From contig NZ_JASBRQ010000053.1 of the NCBI RefSeq assembly GCF_030149425.1, forward strand, positions 91,005 through 155,004: 64,000 bases of DNA. Direction: 5' to 3'. This DNA comes from Maricaulis sp. Lineage in GTDB: Bacteria; Pseudomonadota; Alphaproteobacteria; Caulobacterales; Maricaulaceae. The notes beneath the pieces are model-generated. The model made no database searches, was not told the origin of the DNA, and saw only the letters and a program-made list of their open reading frames with translations. The position numbers and the translations under genes were made by a program. This document shows positions 50,166-58,868 of the stretch, one piece after another. How positions within the stretch are numbered: position 1 is the stretch's first letter; each line of letters starts with the position of its first letter.

Positions 50166-51122
50166 TCAGCCCAGCGGACGATCGGTCCGGATACGGCGCA
50201 CGGAGTTATCCGTGCTGTCGAGCAGCAGCGTTTCCGTGGTCACCAGAGAGCCGGATTTGGACACGCCATCGACGAGATCACCGGCGGTTACGCCCGTGGC
50301 CACGAAGAGGCACTCCATCGATGCCAGCTCGGTGAGGTCGTATTTGCGATCAAGATCCGTCACGCCGACCCGGGCCGCACGGGCACGCTCATCATCATTG
50401 CGGAAGAACAGGCGGGCCTGCATCTGACCACCAATACAGCGCAGCGCCGAAGCGGCGAGCACGCCCTCAGGCGCCCCGCCCTGGCCGATATACATGTCGA
50501 CCTGGGTACCGAGACCGGAAACGCCCATAGCACCAGCGACATCGCCATCGGAAATCATCCGGACCCGGGCGCCCGCAGCCTTGACGCCATCAATGATATA
50601 CTGGTGACGTTCGCGCTCGAGCACACAGACAGTGATCTCGGACGGCGACACACCTTTGGCCTTGGCCAGATTGATGACGTTCTCTTCCGGATTGGCGTCG
50701 ATATCGACAACGCCGGCAGGCAGGCCCGGCCCAACCGCAATCTTGTCCATATAGGTATCCGGCGCGTGCAACAGGCCGCCACGCGGGCTCAGGGACAGCA
50801 CAGCCAGTGCGTTCGGCATGTTTTTCGCCGTCAGCGTGGTCCCCTCCAGCGGGTCCAGCGCGATATCAATGGCCGGGCCCTCACCGGTTCCGACTTCCTC
50901 ACCGATGAACAGCATCGGCGCTTCGTCGCGCTCGCCCTCACCGATGACGATGCGGCCTTTCATGGCCATGGCATTGAGCCCGGTGCGCAGCGCGTCAACA
51001 GCTGCCTGGTCTGCCGATTCCTTTTCGCCACGGCCGATCCAGTCATAAGCGGCGATCGCCGCAGCTTCAGCGGCGCGCACAGCGCCCATAGCCAGATTGC
51101 TCAGCGATTGCGTATCGCTCAT
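50166..51122 (-). CDS. glpX: Class II fructose-1,6-bisphosphatase
   Basis: RGEKESADQAAVDALRTGLN; GRIVIGEGERDEAPMLFIGEEVG; DPLEGTTLTAKNMPNALAVLS. Confidence 0.96.
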   Translation of the reverse strand: MSDTQSLSNLAMGAVRAAEAAAIAAYDWIGRGEKESADQAAVDALRTGLNAMAMKGRIVIGEGERDEAPMLFIGEEVGTGEGPAIDIALDPLEGTTLTAKNMPNALAVLSLSPRGGLLHAPDTYMDKIAVGPGLPAGVVDIDANPEENVINLAKAKGVSPSEITVCVLERERHQYIIDGVKAAGARVRMISDGDVAGAMGVSGLGTQVDMYIGQGGAPEGVLAASALRCIGGQMQARLFFRNDDERARAARVGVTDLDRKYDLTELASMECLFVATGVTAGDLVDGVSKSGSLVTTETLLLDSTDNSVRRIRTDRPLG

Positions 51123-51166
51123 CTCGGATGTCTCCCTCTTGCGGCGAACGCGCCGCCCTTAACTGA

Positions 51167-51180
51167 TGTTACCGGTAACA
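51167..51180. promoter_or_regulatory. Perfect 14-bp palindrome TGTTACCGGTAACA (LacI/GntR-type operator candidate) upstream of glpX
   Basis: Read directly; 45 bp upstream of the glpX start codon. Confidence 0.6.
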
Positions 51181-51191
51181 GGCGTTCCGGT

Positions 51192-51521
51192 TCAATCCCC
51201 TTGCGGCGGTGTTGTGCGGGCCTGGCCATTGCGAAGAAACTCCTCCGTATCGGCTCCCGCCTCATCGTCGAGTTCTTCGGATTCGGCAATCAGCGCATCG
51301 CGCTGCTCGAGCACTTCAATCATGCGCACATTCATATGGCTGCGGATGATCGGGCTCGACTCATAGACCGGGACACTCACCGGCGCGGCGCCCTCGCCTT
51401 GACGCTCCAGGCGGCGCTCTTCGATCCACTCGGCATTGGAGCCTTCAATAACGGGCATATCGAGTGTCGAGCAGCCGGCAAGCACGACCGAAAAAATGCT
51501 GAAAACAGGCACGAACTTCAT
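51192..51521 (-). CDS. Small putative lipoprotein
   Basis: MKFVPVFSIFSVVLAGCSTLDMPV lipobox (LAGC), start at 51521. Confidence 0.65.
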   Translation of the reverse strand: MKFVPVFSIFSVVLAGCSTLDMPVIEGSNAEWIEERRLERQGEGAAPVSVPVYESSPIIRSHMNVRMIEVLEQRDALIAESEELDDEAGADTEEFLRNGQARTTPPQGD

Positions 51522-51606
51522 GATATCTCCTCGCGCGAGGCGCGTGTTTCTGCTTTCTATACGCTCGTGACCGCGCATACCACTCCCTCTGCAGAAGGAT
51601 TTGCTC

Positions 51607-53487
51607 ATGAGCAAGACGGACTCCACCGATAATGGCAATGGCCAGGGTCCCAGCTGGACGGATCTGACCGAGAAGGACATGGAAACCCTCGACCAGGTGT
51701 CGCGCAATCTCATGCAGGCCTCACTGAAATCTCAGAAGCTGATGTCTGATGTGATGGCCAAGGCACTGGAAGGCGACCCGGTCATGCCGCAAGCCGACCC
51801 GTTTCATTCTGCACCGGAATTTGGCGAAGTCTGGACCGAGATCGTCTCGCACCCTGAACTGGTCATGCAGGCACAGGCCGATTTGATGAAGGGCTATCTC
51901 GATCTGTGGACCAATACGACCAAACGTGTCGTCACCGGGGATGTGGATCCCGCGATCAAGCCGGAACCCGGCGATAAACGCTGGCGCTCCAAGGACTGGA
52001 GCGAGAACCCGGTCTTCGATGCGATCAAACAGTCCTATCTGCTCAATCAGCATTTCTTGATGGGGCTCGTACGCGGGGTCGACGGCGTTGACGAGCGGAC
52101 CAAGCGAAAAGTCGAATTTCTCACCAAGCAGATGACAGACGCGCTGGCGCCAACCAATTTTGCGCTGACCAATCCGGACGTTCTGCGCGAGACCATGCAG
52201 AGCCGGGGTGAAAACCTTACCCGCGGGCTCAAGCACCTCATGGCGGATCTGGAAAAGGGCAAGGGACGCCTCGCCCTGACCCAGACCGATATGGAAGGCT
52301 TCAAGGTGGGTGAGGATATCGCCACGACCGCGGGCAAGGTCGTGTTCCAGAACGATATCATCGAGCTGATCCAGTACGAGCCGACCACCGAGACGGTGAA
52401 ACAGCGCCCGCTGCTGATCGCGCCGCCCTGGATCAATAAATACTACATCCTCGATCTGCGCGAAAAGAACTCGATGGTGCGCTGGCTGACCAAGCAGGGC
52501 TTTACCGTCTTCCTCATCTCCTGGGTCAATCCGGGCCCGGAGCTCAAGGACAAGACTTTCGAAGACTACATGCATGAAGGCCTCTTCGCTGCGATTGACG
52601 CGATCGAGGAAGCGACCGGGGAAACCTCGGTAAACACGGTGGGCTATTGTGTCGGCGGGACCATGCTGGCCTCGGCCCTGGCCTATCTGGAAGCCACGGG
52701 CAAGCCCGAGCGCATTGCCTCTGCCACCTTCTTTGCCGCCCAGACCGATTTCGAACTGGCCGGCGATCTCCTGCTCTTCATCGATGATGAATGGATGAAG
52801 GAGATCGAGCGCCTGATGGACGCCCAGGGCGGCGTGCTCGACGGTCGGACCATGGCGGACACGTTCAACCTGCTCCGGTCAAACGATCTGGTGTGGTCCT
52901 TCACCATCAATAACTACCTGCTCGGTCGACAGCCGCAGGCCTTTGATCTGTTGTTCTGGAATGCCGACCAGACGCGCATGCCCAAGGCGCTGCACCTTTG
53001 GTATCTAGACAACATGTACAAGAATAACCGCCTCTCGAAGGGCGAGCTGAGCATGGATAATGTCAAGCTTGACCTCGGCGCAGTGAAGACCCCCATCTAC
53101 ATGCAGGCCTCGCGCGATGATCACATCGCGCCCTACCCTTCCGTCTACAAAGGCGCCAAGCGCTTTGGCGGCCCGGTGCGCTTCATGATGGCCGGTTCGG
53201 GCCATATCGCCGGAGTGATCAACCATCCCGATGCCAATAAATACCAGCACTGGACCAATGACGCCCTGCCCGACACGGTGGATGAATGGATCGCCGATGC
53301 TGAGGAACACCCCGGCTCCTGGTGGCTCGACTGGCGTGGCTGGCTCTATGAACGCTCCGGCGAGAACGTTCCCGCGCGGGTTCCCGGTGACGGCAATCTC
53401 GCTGTCATTCGCAAAGCACCGGGCGAGAATGTTCTGGTCCGTTCCGATGCTCCCGCGGGCAATAAACAGGCGGAACCGGCGGAGTAA
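51607..53487 (+). CDS. phaC: Class I poly(R)-hydroxyalkanoic acid synthase
   Basis: LIAPPWINKYYILDL, NTVGYCVGGTMLASALAYL lipase-like box (GxCxG), GSGHIAGVINHP. Confidence 0.95.
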   Translation: MSKTDSTDNGNGQGPSWTDLTEKDMETLDQVSRNLMQASLKSQKLMSDVMAKALEGDPVMPQADPFHSAPEFGEVWTEIVSHPELVMQAQADLMKGYLDLWTNTTKRVVTGDVDPAIKPEPGDKRWRSKDWSENPVFDAIKQSYLLNQHFLMGLVRGVDGVDERTKRKVEFLTKQMTDALAPTNFALTNPDVLRETMQSRGENLTRGLKHLMADLEKGKGRLALTQTDMEGFKVGEDIATTAGKVVFQNDIIELIQYEPTTETVKQRPLLIAPPWINKYYILDLREKNSMVRWLTKQGFTVFLISWVNPGPELKDKTFEDYMHEGLFAAIDAIEEATGETSVNTVGYCVGGTMLASALAYLEATGKPERIASATFFAAQTDFELAGDLLLFIDDEWMKEIERLMDAQGGVLDGRTMADTFNLLRSNDLVWSFTINNYLLGRQPQAFDLLFWNADQTRMPKALHLWYLDNMYKNNRLSKGELSMDNVKLDLGAVKTPIYMQASRDDHIAPYPSVYKGAKRFGGPVRFMMAGSGHIAGVINHPDANKYQHWTNDALPDTVDEWIADAEEHPGSWWLDWRGWLYERSGENVPARVPGDGNLAVIRKAPGENVLVRSDAPAGNKQAEPAE

Positions 53488-53505
53488 TACGCGTCATTTC
53501 GGTTG

Positions 53506-53532
53506 GCGGGACAGGCGCATGCCCTGTCCCGC
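53506..53532 (+). terminator. Hairpin GCGGGACAGG-N7-CCTGTCCCGC downstream of phaC
   Basis: Perfect 10-bp GC-rich stem followed by TTTC, 19 nt after phaC stop. Confidence 0.75.
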
Positions 53533-53542
53533 TTTCAATCCT

Positions 53543-53556
53543 ACTAATTTGTTAGT
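53543..53556. promoter_or_regulatory. Operator candidate 1: ACTAA-TTTG-TTAGT
   Basis: Palindrome with the same arms as 53595-53608, upstream of blaI-like gene. Confidence 0.65.
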
Positions 53557-53594
53557 TGATTGATCGGGGCCTTTCGCTAGGTTCAGATTGAACA

Positions 53595-53608
53595 ACTAAG
53601 GAATTAGT
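53595..53608. promoter_or_regulatory. Operator candidate 2: ACTAA-GGAA-TTAGT, covering the SD of the blaI-like gene
   Basis: Second copy of the same arms, 52 bp centre-to-centre from the first. Confidence 0.65.
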
Positions 53609-53610
53609 CG

Positions 53611-54009
53611 ATGCCGCGACCTGCCTCGCCTCAACTGACCGACGCCGAGCAGCGTATTATGGATGTGCTCTGGGAACGCGGCGAAGCCAGCGTACGCCAG
53701 CTTACCGAGGCTCTCGAAGCCGCTCACGGGCTGGCTTACACCACGGTTCTGACCACGGTGCGCATCATGGCGGAGAAAGGCCATGTCACCTTCCGCAAGG
53801 ATGGCCGGGCGCATATCTACGCGCCGGCCGTCTCGCGCAGCGGGGCTCAGAAATCCGCCCTCGGCCGGCTGGTCGACAATCTGTTCTCCGGCTCACCCCA
53901 GGCCCTCGCCCAGCATTTGATCGAGGATGAAAAACTCAGCCTGGATGATATCGAGGCCTTGCGCGCCCATCTGATCGAGCAGCAAGGCCGCAAGGAGGAT
54001 GGCAAATGA
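53611..54009 (+). CDS. BlaI/MecI/CopY family transcriptional repressor
   Basis: LTDAEQRIMDVLWERGEASVRQLTEALEAAHGLAYTTVLTTVRIMAEKGHVTFRKDGRAHIY. Confidence 0.94.
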   Translation: MPRPASPQLTDAEQRIMDVLWERGEASVRQLTEALEAAHGLAYTTVLTTVRIMAEKGHVTFRKDGRAHIYAPAVSRSGAQKSALGRLVDNLFSGSPQALAQHLIEDEKLSLDDIEALRAHLIEQQGRKEDGK

Positions 54010-55646
54010 GCGACATCCTGCTTCCCGCTGCCGGATCCGGACTCCTGGCTTCGCTCGCCATGACCGGGCTGCTGATCGGCTATGACCGGTTCGCCCCGGC
54101 CAGCCATGTCCAGCAGCGCCACGATTTTGCCCTCGCAGCCCTTTTGACCGGTCCGCTGGTTTTCCTGATCGCGTTGATGCCGCGCTCGATCGAGTTCCTG
54201 CCGCGACACATCGATACGGTAAGCGCAGCCATTCCCGCCACGGCCGGTGTGGCCTACCGGCCCGGCGATCTGGCAACGGCGCAGCCTGGCCTTGATCTGT
54301 CCGCCTGGATTGCGCCTGGTCTGTTGGCTTTGTGGGCCGCTGTCAGCCTCGCCTTGCTGATTGTCCTCGGACGCGATCTTTACAGCCTGCGGCGCCTGCT
54401 GGTTCGCAGTGAAGAGACAGTGATCGGCCGGATTTCCACTCTCTCGCACACGGTTGAGACCCGTCTGTCGGCCGATGTTCCAGAGCCGATGCTGGCGGGC
54501 TATCTGCGCCCCGTCGTCTATCTGCCGCAGGACTATGACAGCGAGGCGCCCGGTAGCCGCGCCGTGCTGGAACACGAAATCGCCCACCTGCAACGTCGCG
54601 ACACCTGGACCGTGCTGGTCGAGCGCGTCATGGCCGCGGTGTTCTGGTGGCTGGTGCCGGTTTTTCTTCTGCGTCCCATTTTGAGCAAGAGCCGGGAAAG
54701 CCTGTGTGATCGTTACGCCGCCGAGCAAACCGGCGAACCGCTGGTCATGGCTCACGCCCTGCTCGACGCCGCCGAACGCCAGGTGCGCGGCCCGGCCCTG
54801 GCGCTGGCGATTGCCGGGCGCCGCACGGCGCTGTCCCAGCGCATCCAATACCTCGCAGCCCTCAAACCCTCCTCCAACAAGGCAGTGCTCATGAAACTTC
54901 CCCTTATCCTTCCGGCCCTGGCCGCCCTGGCCCTGGTCGCGACCCCGCGCGTTGGCGCTGCGATCGAGATTGACCCCGACCGGCTCGACAAGCTGGCCGA
55001 TTTCACCGGCGCGATCGCCAGCTCCGGCTCTGCGTCGCGGCTGATCGATGCGGTCGAGCGCGGCGACATGCAAAGCCTCGATCGGCTGCTGGAACAGGGC
55101 ATGGATCCCGACAGCGTTTCCCCGGGCGATGGCACGGCGCTGATTGCCGCGGTGCGCATGCGCCGGGACGGCATGGTCGATCGCCTGCTGGAAGCGGGAG
55201 CCAACCCGAACCTCGCCAGCCGCGGCGATGGCAGCGCGCTGATCGAAGCCGCCCGCCAAGGCAATATGCGCCTGCTCACGACCCTGCTGGAAGCCGGCGC
55301 CAATCCGGACCTGATTGCCCCGGGAGATGGAACCGCCCTGATCCAGGCCGCCGCCGGCAATCATCTCGATGTCGCCGCCAGACTGCTTGAGGCCGGTGCC
55401 GATACAAACGGCTTTGCCCCGGCAGATGAAACCCCACTGATCAATGCGGCCCGGCGCGGCCATGTCGAAATGGCTGAACTGCTGCTGGAGGCCGGTGCTG
55501 ATCTGTCTTTGACTGTCCCGGCGACCGACCGGCGCGGCGATGCCATCTATCGCTCGGCGTTGAGCGAAGCGCAGCGGCATAATCAGCGCGGAATGCTGCG
55601 CTGGCTTGAAGAACACGGCGCGGCACACCGTCCGCCGACCCGCTAA
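54006..55646 (+). CDS. M56 family (BlaR1-like) metallopeptidase with C-terminal ankyrin repeats
   Basis: Several TM segments; HEIAHLQRRDTW zinc motif; after a hydrophobic segment at ~54895-54960, about five ankyrin-type repeats (GDGTALIAAV..., GDGSALIEAARQGNMRLLTTLLEAGANPD, GDGTALIQAAAGNHLDVAARLLEAGAD, DETPLINAARRGHVEMAELLLEAGAD). Confidence 0.9.
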   Translation: MSDILLPAAGSGLLASLAMTGLLIGYDRFAPASHVQQRHDFALAALLTGPLVFLIALMPRSIEFLPRHIDTVSAAIPATAGVAYRPGDLATAQPGLDLSAWIAPGLLALWAAVSLALLIVLGRDLYSLRRLLVRSEETVIGRISTLSHTVETRLSADVPEPMLAGYLRPVVYLPQDYDSEAPGSRAVLEHEIAHLQRRDTWTVLVERVMAAVFWWLVPVFLLRPILSKSRESLCDRYAAEQTGEPLVMAHALLDAAERQVRGPALALAIAGRRTALSQRIQYLAALKPSSNKAVLMKLPLILPALAALALVATPRVGAAIEIDPDRLDKLADFTGAIASSGSASRLIDAVERGDMQSLDRLLEQGMDPDSVSPGDGTALIAAVRMRRDGMVDRLLEAGANPNLASRGDGSALIEAARQGNMRLLTTLLEAGANPDLIAPGDGTALIQAAAGNHLDVAARLLEAGADTNGFAPADETPLINAARRGHVEMAELLLEAGADLSLTVPATDRRGDAIYRSALSEAQRHNQRGMLRWLEEHGAAHRPPTR

Positions 55647-55672
55647 CACCCCTACACATCAGGAGTAATTCC

Positions 55673-57190
55673 ATGACTTTTTCTAACTGTCTGGCGAGCA
55701 CCGCGCTCGCCGGGATGGCCGCGCTCACCCTGAATTCCGGTGTCCTCGCCCAAAACAACCCCGCCGATTTCAGCGACCAATTGCGCGACCGCTACACCGT
55801 CGGCACGGTAATCGAGCGCCACACCCTGGCCGAGCGCATGGCGGCCCATAACGTGCCCGGCATGGCCATCGCGATCCTTGAAGACGGCGAGGTTGTTTAT
55901 GCCGCTGGCTTTGGCACGGCCCGGGCCGGCTCGGATCTGCCGATCACGGCCGACAGCGTCTTTTCCGCCGGCTCGGTCAGCAAGATCGCCACTGCCGCCA
56001 TGGTCCTGGCTCTGCAGGCCGAGGGTCGTATCGATATTGACCAACCGGTCAGCACCTATCTGACCCGCTGGGCACTGGCCGATCAGCCCGAATATGACGA
56101 GGACCAGGTCACCCTGCGCACCATCCTCTCGCATACAGCCGGCTTCAACCTGCACGGCTTTCCCGATTTCCAGCCCGGCCAGCCTATGCCGAGCCGGATT
56201 GAAACCCTCAACGGCACCGGGCCCGCGCGCCAGGGTGCCCTGACCCTGCTGGCAGCGCCGGGAAGCGGGTATCGCTATTCCGGCGGTGGCTACACGCTCG
56301 CGGAACAGGTCATCGCGGACCGGCTTGAAACCGGGTTCGAAGAAGCCGCCCAATCCGTTTTGTTTGAGCCGCTGGGCATGCACCGGACCACATTTGCCAA
56401 TCCGCTGCCCGAGGGTCATGGCGATATCGCCTATGCCCACGGTCGAGATGGCGCCCCGGCCGCCTTGCCCCGCGGTTATGAGGCCATGGCCGAGTTGGCC
56501 GCATCCGGCATGTGGACCAGTGCCAATGACCTCGGGGCGCTCGTCGTCGCGCTGATCGAGAGCTATCGCAGCCCGGATGGATTCCTACCGCAGGACCTGG
56601 CCACGGACATGATGACCAAGGTCTCACCCAGCGAACACGGCCTCGGCCCGCGCCTTTCGGGCGCAGGCGCCGGCCTCTTTTTTCATCATGGCGGCGCCAA
56701 TAACTCCTATCAGACCTGGATCGAGGGTCATCTGGCCACCGGCGACGGGCTGGTCGTGCTGACCAATGGCTCGCGCGGGAGTGCGCTTTACACCGAGATC
56801 CGCAATGCGGTGGCCGATACCATGGACTGGGAGATCAACACGCCGGTCTATTTGCCCGCGCTCAACCTCCCGGCAGCGCAGCTGCAAAGCTATACCGGGA
56901 CCTATGCAGTTGATGCAGACTTCCCCCGCGATCAGCGCGAGCAGGTGATCAACGGGTTTTTCGACCAGGGCCTGATCGTCTCCATGCAAGAGGGCGAACT
57001 CGTCCTGGCGCGGGAAGGCAGCGACCAGACGATCGAGCTTATCGCGACCGCGCCCAATCGTTTCCTGATCACAGCATTTAATCTGCGCGACGGGATCGCA
57101 GAGGTGGAATTTCACCGCGACGCCTTCGGGCAGAGCGGCGCGATGACCCTGCACATGCCCAATGCACGATCGCGCTACGAACGACAGTAG
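55673..57190 (+). CDS. Secreted serine hydrolase of the beta-lactamase/PBP4* (class C-like) family
   Basis: Signal peptide; SVSK (SxxK), GYRYSGGGYTLAEQVI, HHGGANNSYQTW. Confidence 0.9.
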   Translation: MTFSNCLASTALAGMAALTLNSGVLAQNNPADFSDQLRDRYTVGTVIERHTLAERMAAHNVPGMAIAILEDGEVVYAAGFGTARAGSDLPITADSVFSAGSVSKIATAAMVLALQAEGRIDIDQPVSTYLTRWALADQPEYDEDQVTLRTILSHTAGFNLHGFPDFQPGQPMPSRIETLNGTGPARQGALTLLAAPGSGYRYSGGGYTLAEQVIADRLETGFEEAAQSVLFEPLGMHRTTFANPLPEGHGDIAYAHGRDGAPAALPRGYEAMAELAASGMWTSANDLGALVVALIESYRSPDGFLPQDLATDMMTKVSPSEHGLGPRLSGAGAGLFFHHGGANNSYQTWIEGHLATGDGLVVLTNGSRGSALYTEIRNAVADTMDWEINTPVYLPALNLPAAQLQSYTGTYAVDADFPRDQREQVINGFFDQGLIVSMQEGELVLAREGSDQTIELIATAPNRFLITAFNLRDGIAEVEFHRDAFGQSGAMTLHMPNARSRYERQ

Positions 57191-57203
57191 GTGTTGCTCT
57201 AAT

Positions 57204-57230
57204 GAGACGGGGGCATATGGCTCCCGTCTC
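57204..57230. terminator. Hairpin GAGACGGG-N11-CCCGTCTC between convergent genes
   Basis: Perfect 8-bp stem between convergent stop codons. Confidence 0.6.
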
Positions 57231-57255
57231 TAGTTTCAGGGCGCTGGCGACGCGC

Positions 57256-58761
57256 TCAGGACGCGTCGCGAAGCTTGTCCGACATGTCCTGCAGCTCTGC
57301 GGCCATGTCCTCCAGCGGATCATCGGCATTTGCAATAGCGACCTGATCGCGACCGAGGCGTTTGGCCTCATAAAGGGCCTGATCGGCCGTCTTCATCAGG
57401 TCTTGCACGGTATTGGCCGGCTGGCCGAGTTGCGCGATACCGGCGGACATGGTGATGCGCGGCAGTTTCCCGGCCCCGTAGGAGATGGATATCCGGGCGA
57501 TGGCGGCCCGCAATTCCTCGGCCAGATCGGCCGCAGCAGCGCTGTCCATTCCAGGGCAGATCACCGAAAACTCCTCCCCGCCCAGTCGACAGGCCGTGCT
57601 GCCCGTCGTGGCATAGGAAGCCAGTGCCTCACCAACTTCACGCAGCACCATGTCCCCGGCATCGTGACCGTAATTATCATTGAAGGCCTTGAAGTGATCG
57701 ACATCGAAGGCGATCAGCGTGAAGGGCGATTTATGGCGCTGGGCGTATTGGATCTCGCGCCGGCACTGCTCCAGGAACCAGCGACGGTTAAACAGGCCGG
57801 TCAGCTGATCCCGCACGGATTGATCCCGCAATTCATCGCGTAGCCGGACATTGGCCAGGGCGAGACTAATCTGTTCGGCACAGGTCAAGGCAAGCTCACG
57901 CTTGATGATGATTTCTGCTTCCTGTTCCGGTTGGCGGGCCTCGTGCAGAGCCATGTAATCCAGCGCAACATGCAGCAGTCCGATGGCATCACCATGCGCG
58001 ATGACCGGGATGCAGATATAGGGCGCGGTCGGCTCCTCGGTGACGTGGTGGCAGGCATAGTTCAGCTCGGCCGTGCCATAGGCATAGGAGCGGCCACGGC
58101 GCAGCGCCCAGCAATCATCCGGTTCGATCGCGGCGCCGGTTGCACCGGAATTCCAGCGGCACACATCCTCCAGCACATCGCGCGAATTGGAATACAGGAA
58201 GAGACCGCCAGACGTACCCGGCAAGAGTTTGGCCAGCCCGCTGGAGATCACATCCAGCAGCTCATCAACAGACTTGCAGGCATGCAGCCACTCGCCGATC
58301 TGGCTGAGTAGACGGCGTTCGTCACGGCGCGCCTTGTCCTGCATGGCCTGCAGGTTTTGCTGAAACTCCATGTCCTTGCGCTCGGAAATCTCGCGCTCGA
58401 TCGACATGAAATTGATGTGCTGCCCATTCTCGTCATAGATCGGAATAATGTTGAGCTCGACCCAGTAGAGCTCGCCCGCCTTGGTGTAATTGACGATCTC
58501 CGTTGTGATCGGCACGCGGGATTTCAGCGCCTCGGAAATCTGCTGGCGCGTCGTCTGACACGTCGCCTCGCCCTGCAGCATATCACCGGGCTTTTGACCC
58601 AGGGCTTCCTCGCCGGAAAACCCTGTCAGCTTGGTGAAAGCCGGGTTGGTCCAGGTGATCAACCCGTCCGTATCGGTCAGCACGATCACATCCGTCGCAT
58701 GCTCGACGACAAGACGCATGCGGCGGATTTCTTCCGGGCTCAATTCCGGGGTTGATGGCAT
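57256..58761 (-). CDS. PAS-GAF-GGDEF diguanylate cyclase
   Basis: PAS (VLTDTDGLITWTNPAFTKLTGFSGEEALGQKPGDMLQG), GAF-like middle, CRLGGEEFSVICPG active motif. Confidence 0.92.
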   Translation of the reverse strand: MPSTPELSPEEIRRMRLVVEHATDVIVLTDTDGLITWTNPAFTKLTGFSGEEALGQKPGDMLQGEATCQTTRQQISEALKSRVPITTEIVNYTKAGELYWVELNIIPIYDENGQHINFMSIEREISERKDMEFQQNLQAMQDKARRDERRLLSQIGEWLHACKSVDELLDVISSGLAKLLPGTSGGLFLYSNSRDVLEDVCRWNSGATGAAIEPDDCWALRRGRSYAYGTAELNYACHHVTEEPTAPYICIPVIAHGDAIGLLHVALDYMALHEARQPEQEAEIIIKRELALTCAEQISLALANVRLRDELRDQSVRDQLTGLFNRRWFLEQCRREIQYAQRHKSPFTLIAFDVDHFKAFNDNYGHDAGDMVLREVGEALASYATTGSTACRLGGEEFSVICPGMDSAAAADLAEELRAAIARISISYGAGKLPRITMSAGIAQLGQPANTVQDLMKTADQALYEAKRLGRDQVAIANADDPLEDMAAELQDMSDKLRDAS

Positions 58762-58868
58762 TGGGTCAGCTCCACATTCAAGCTGACCGTGGGGTTCACA
58801 TGCTTAAGGGAGGGTTTCGCAAGCCACTAACCGCATAATTTAACACTGCAAGCGAACCGTTCGCCCTG

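Noticed and set aside
49989-51632. 547-aa plus-strand ORF
   Set aside because: Antisense to recJ and glpX, both confidently identified.
53847-55649. 600-aa minus-strand ORF
   Set aside because: Antisense to blaI and the M56-ankyrin gene; repetitive look merely mirrors the ankyrin repeats.
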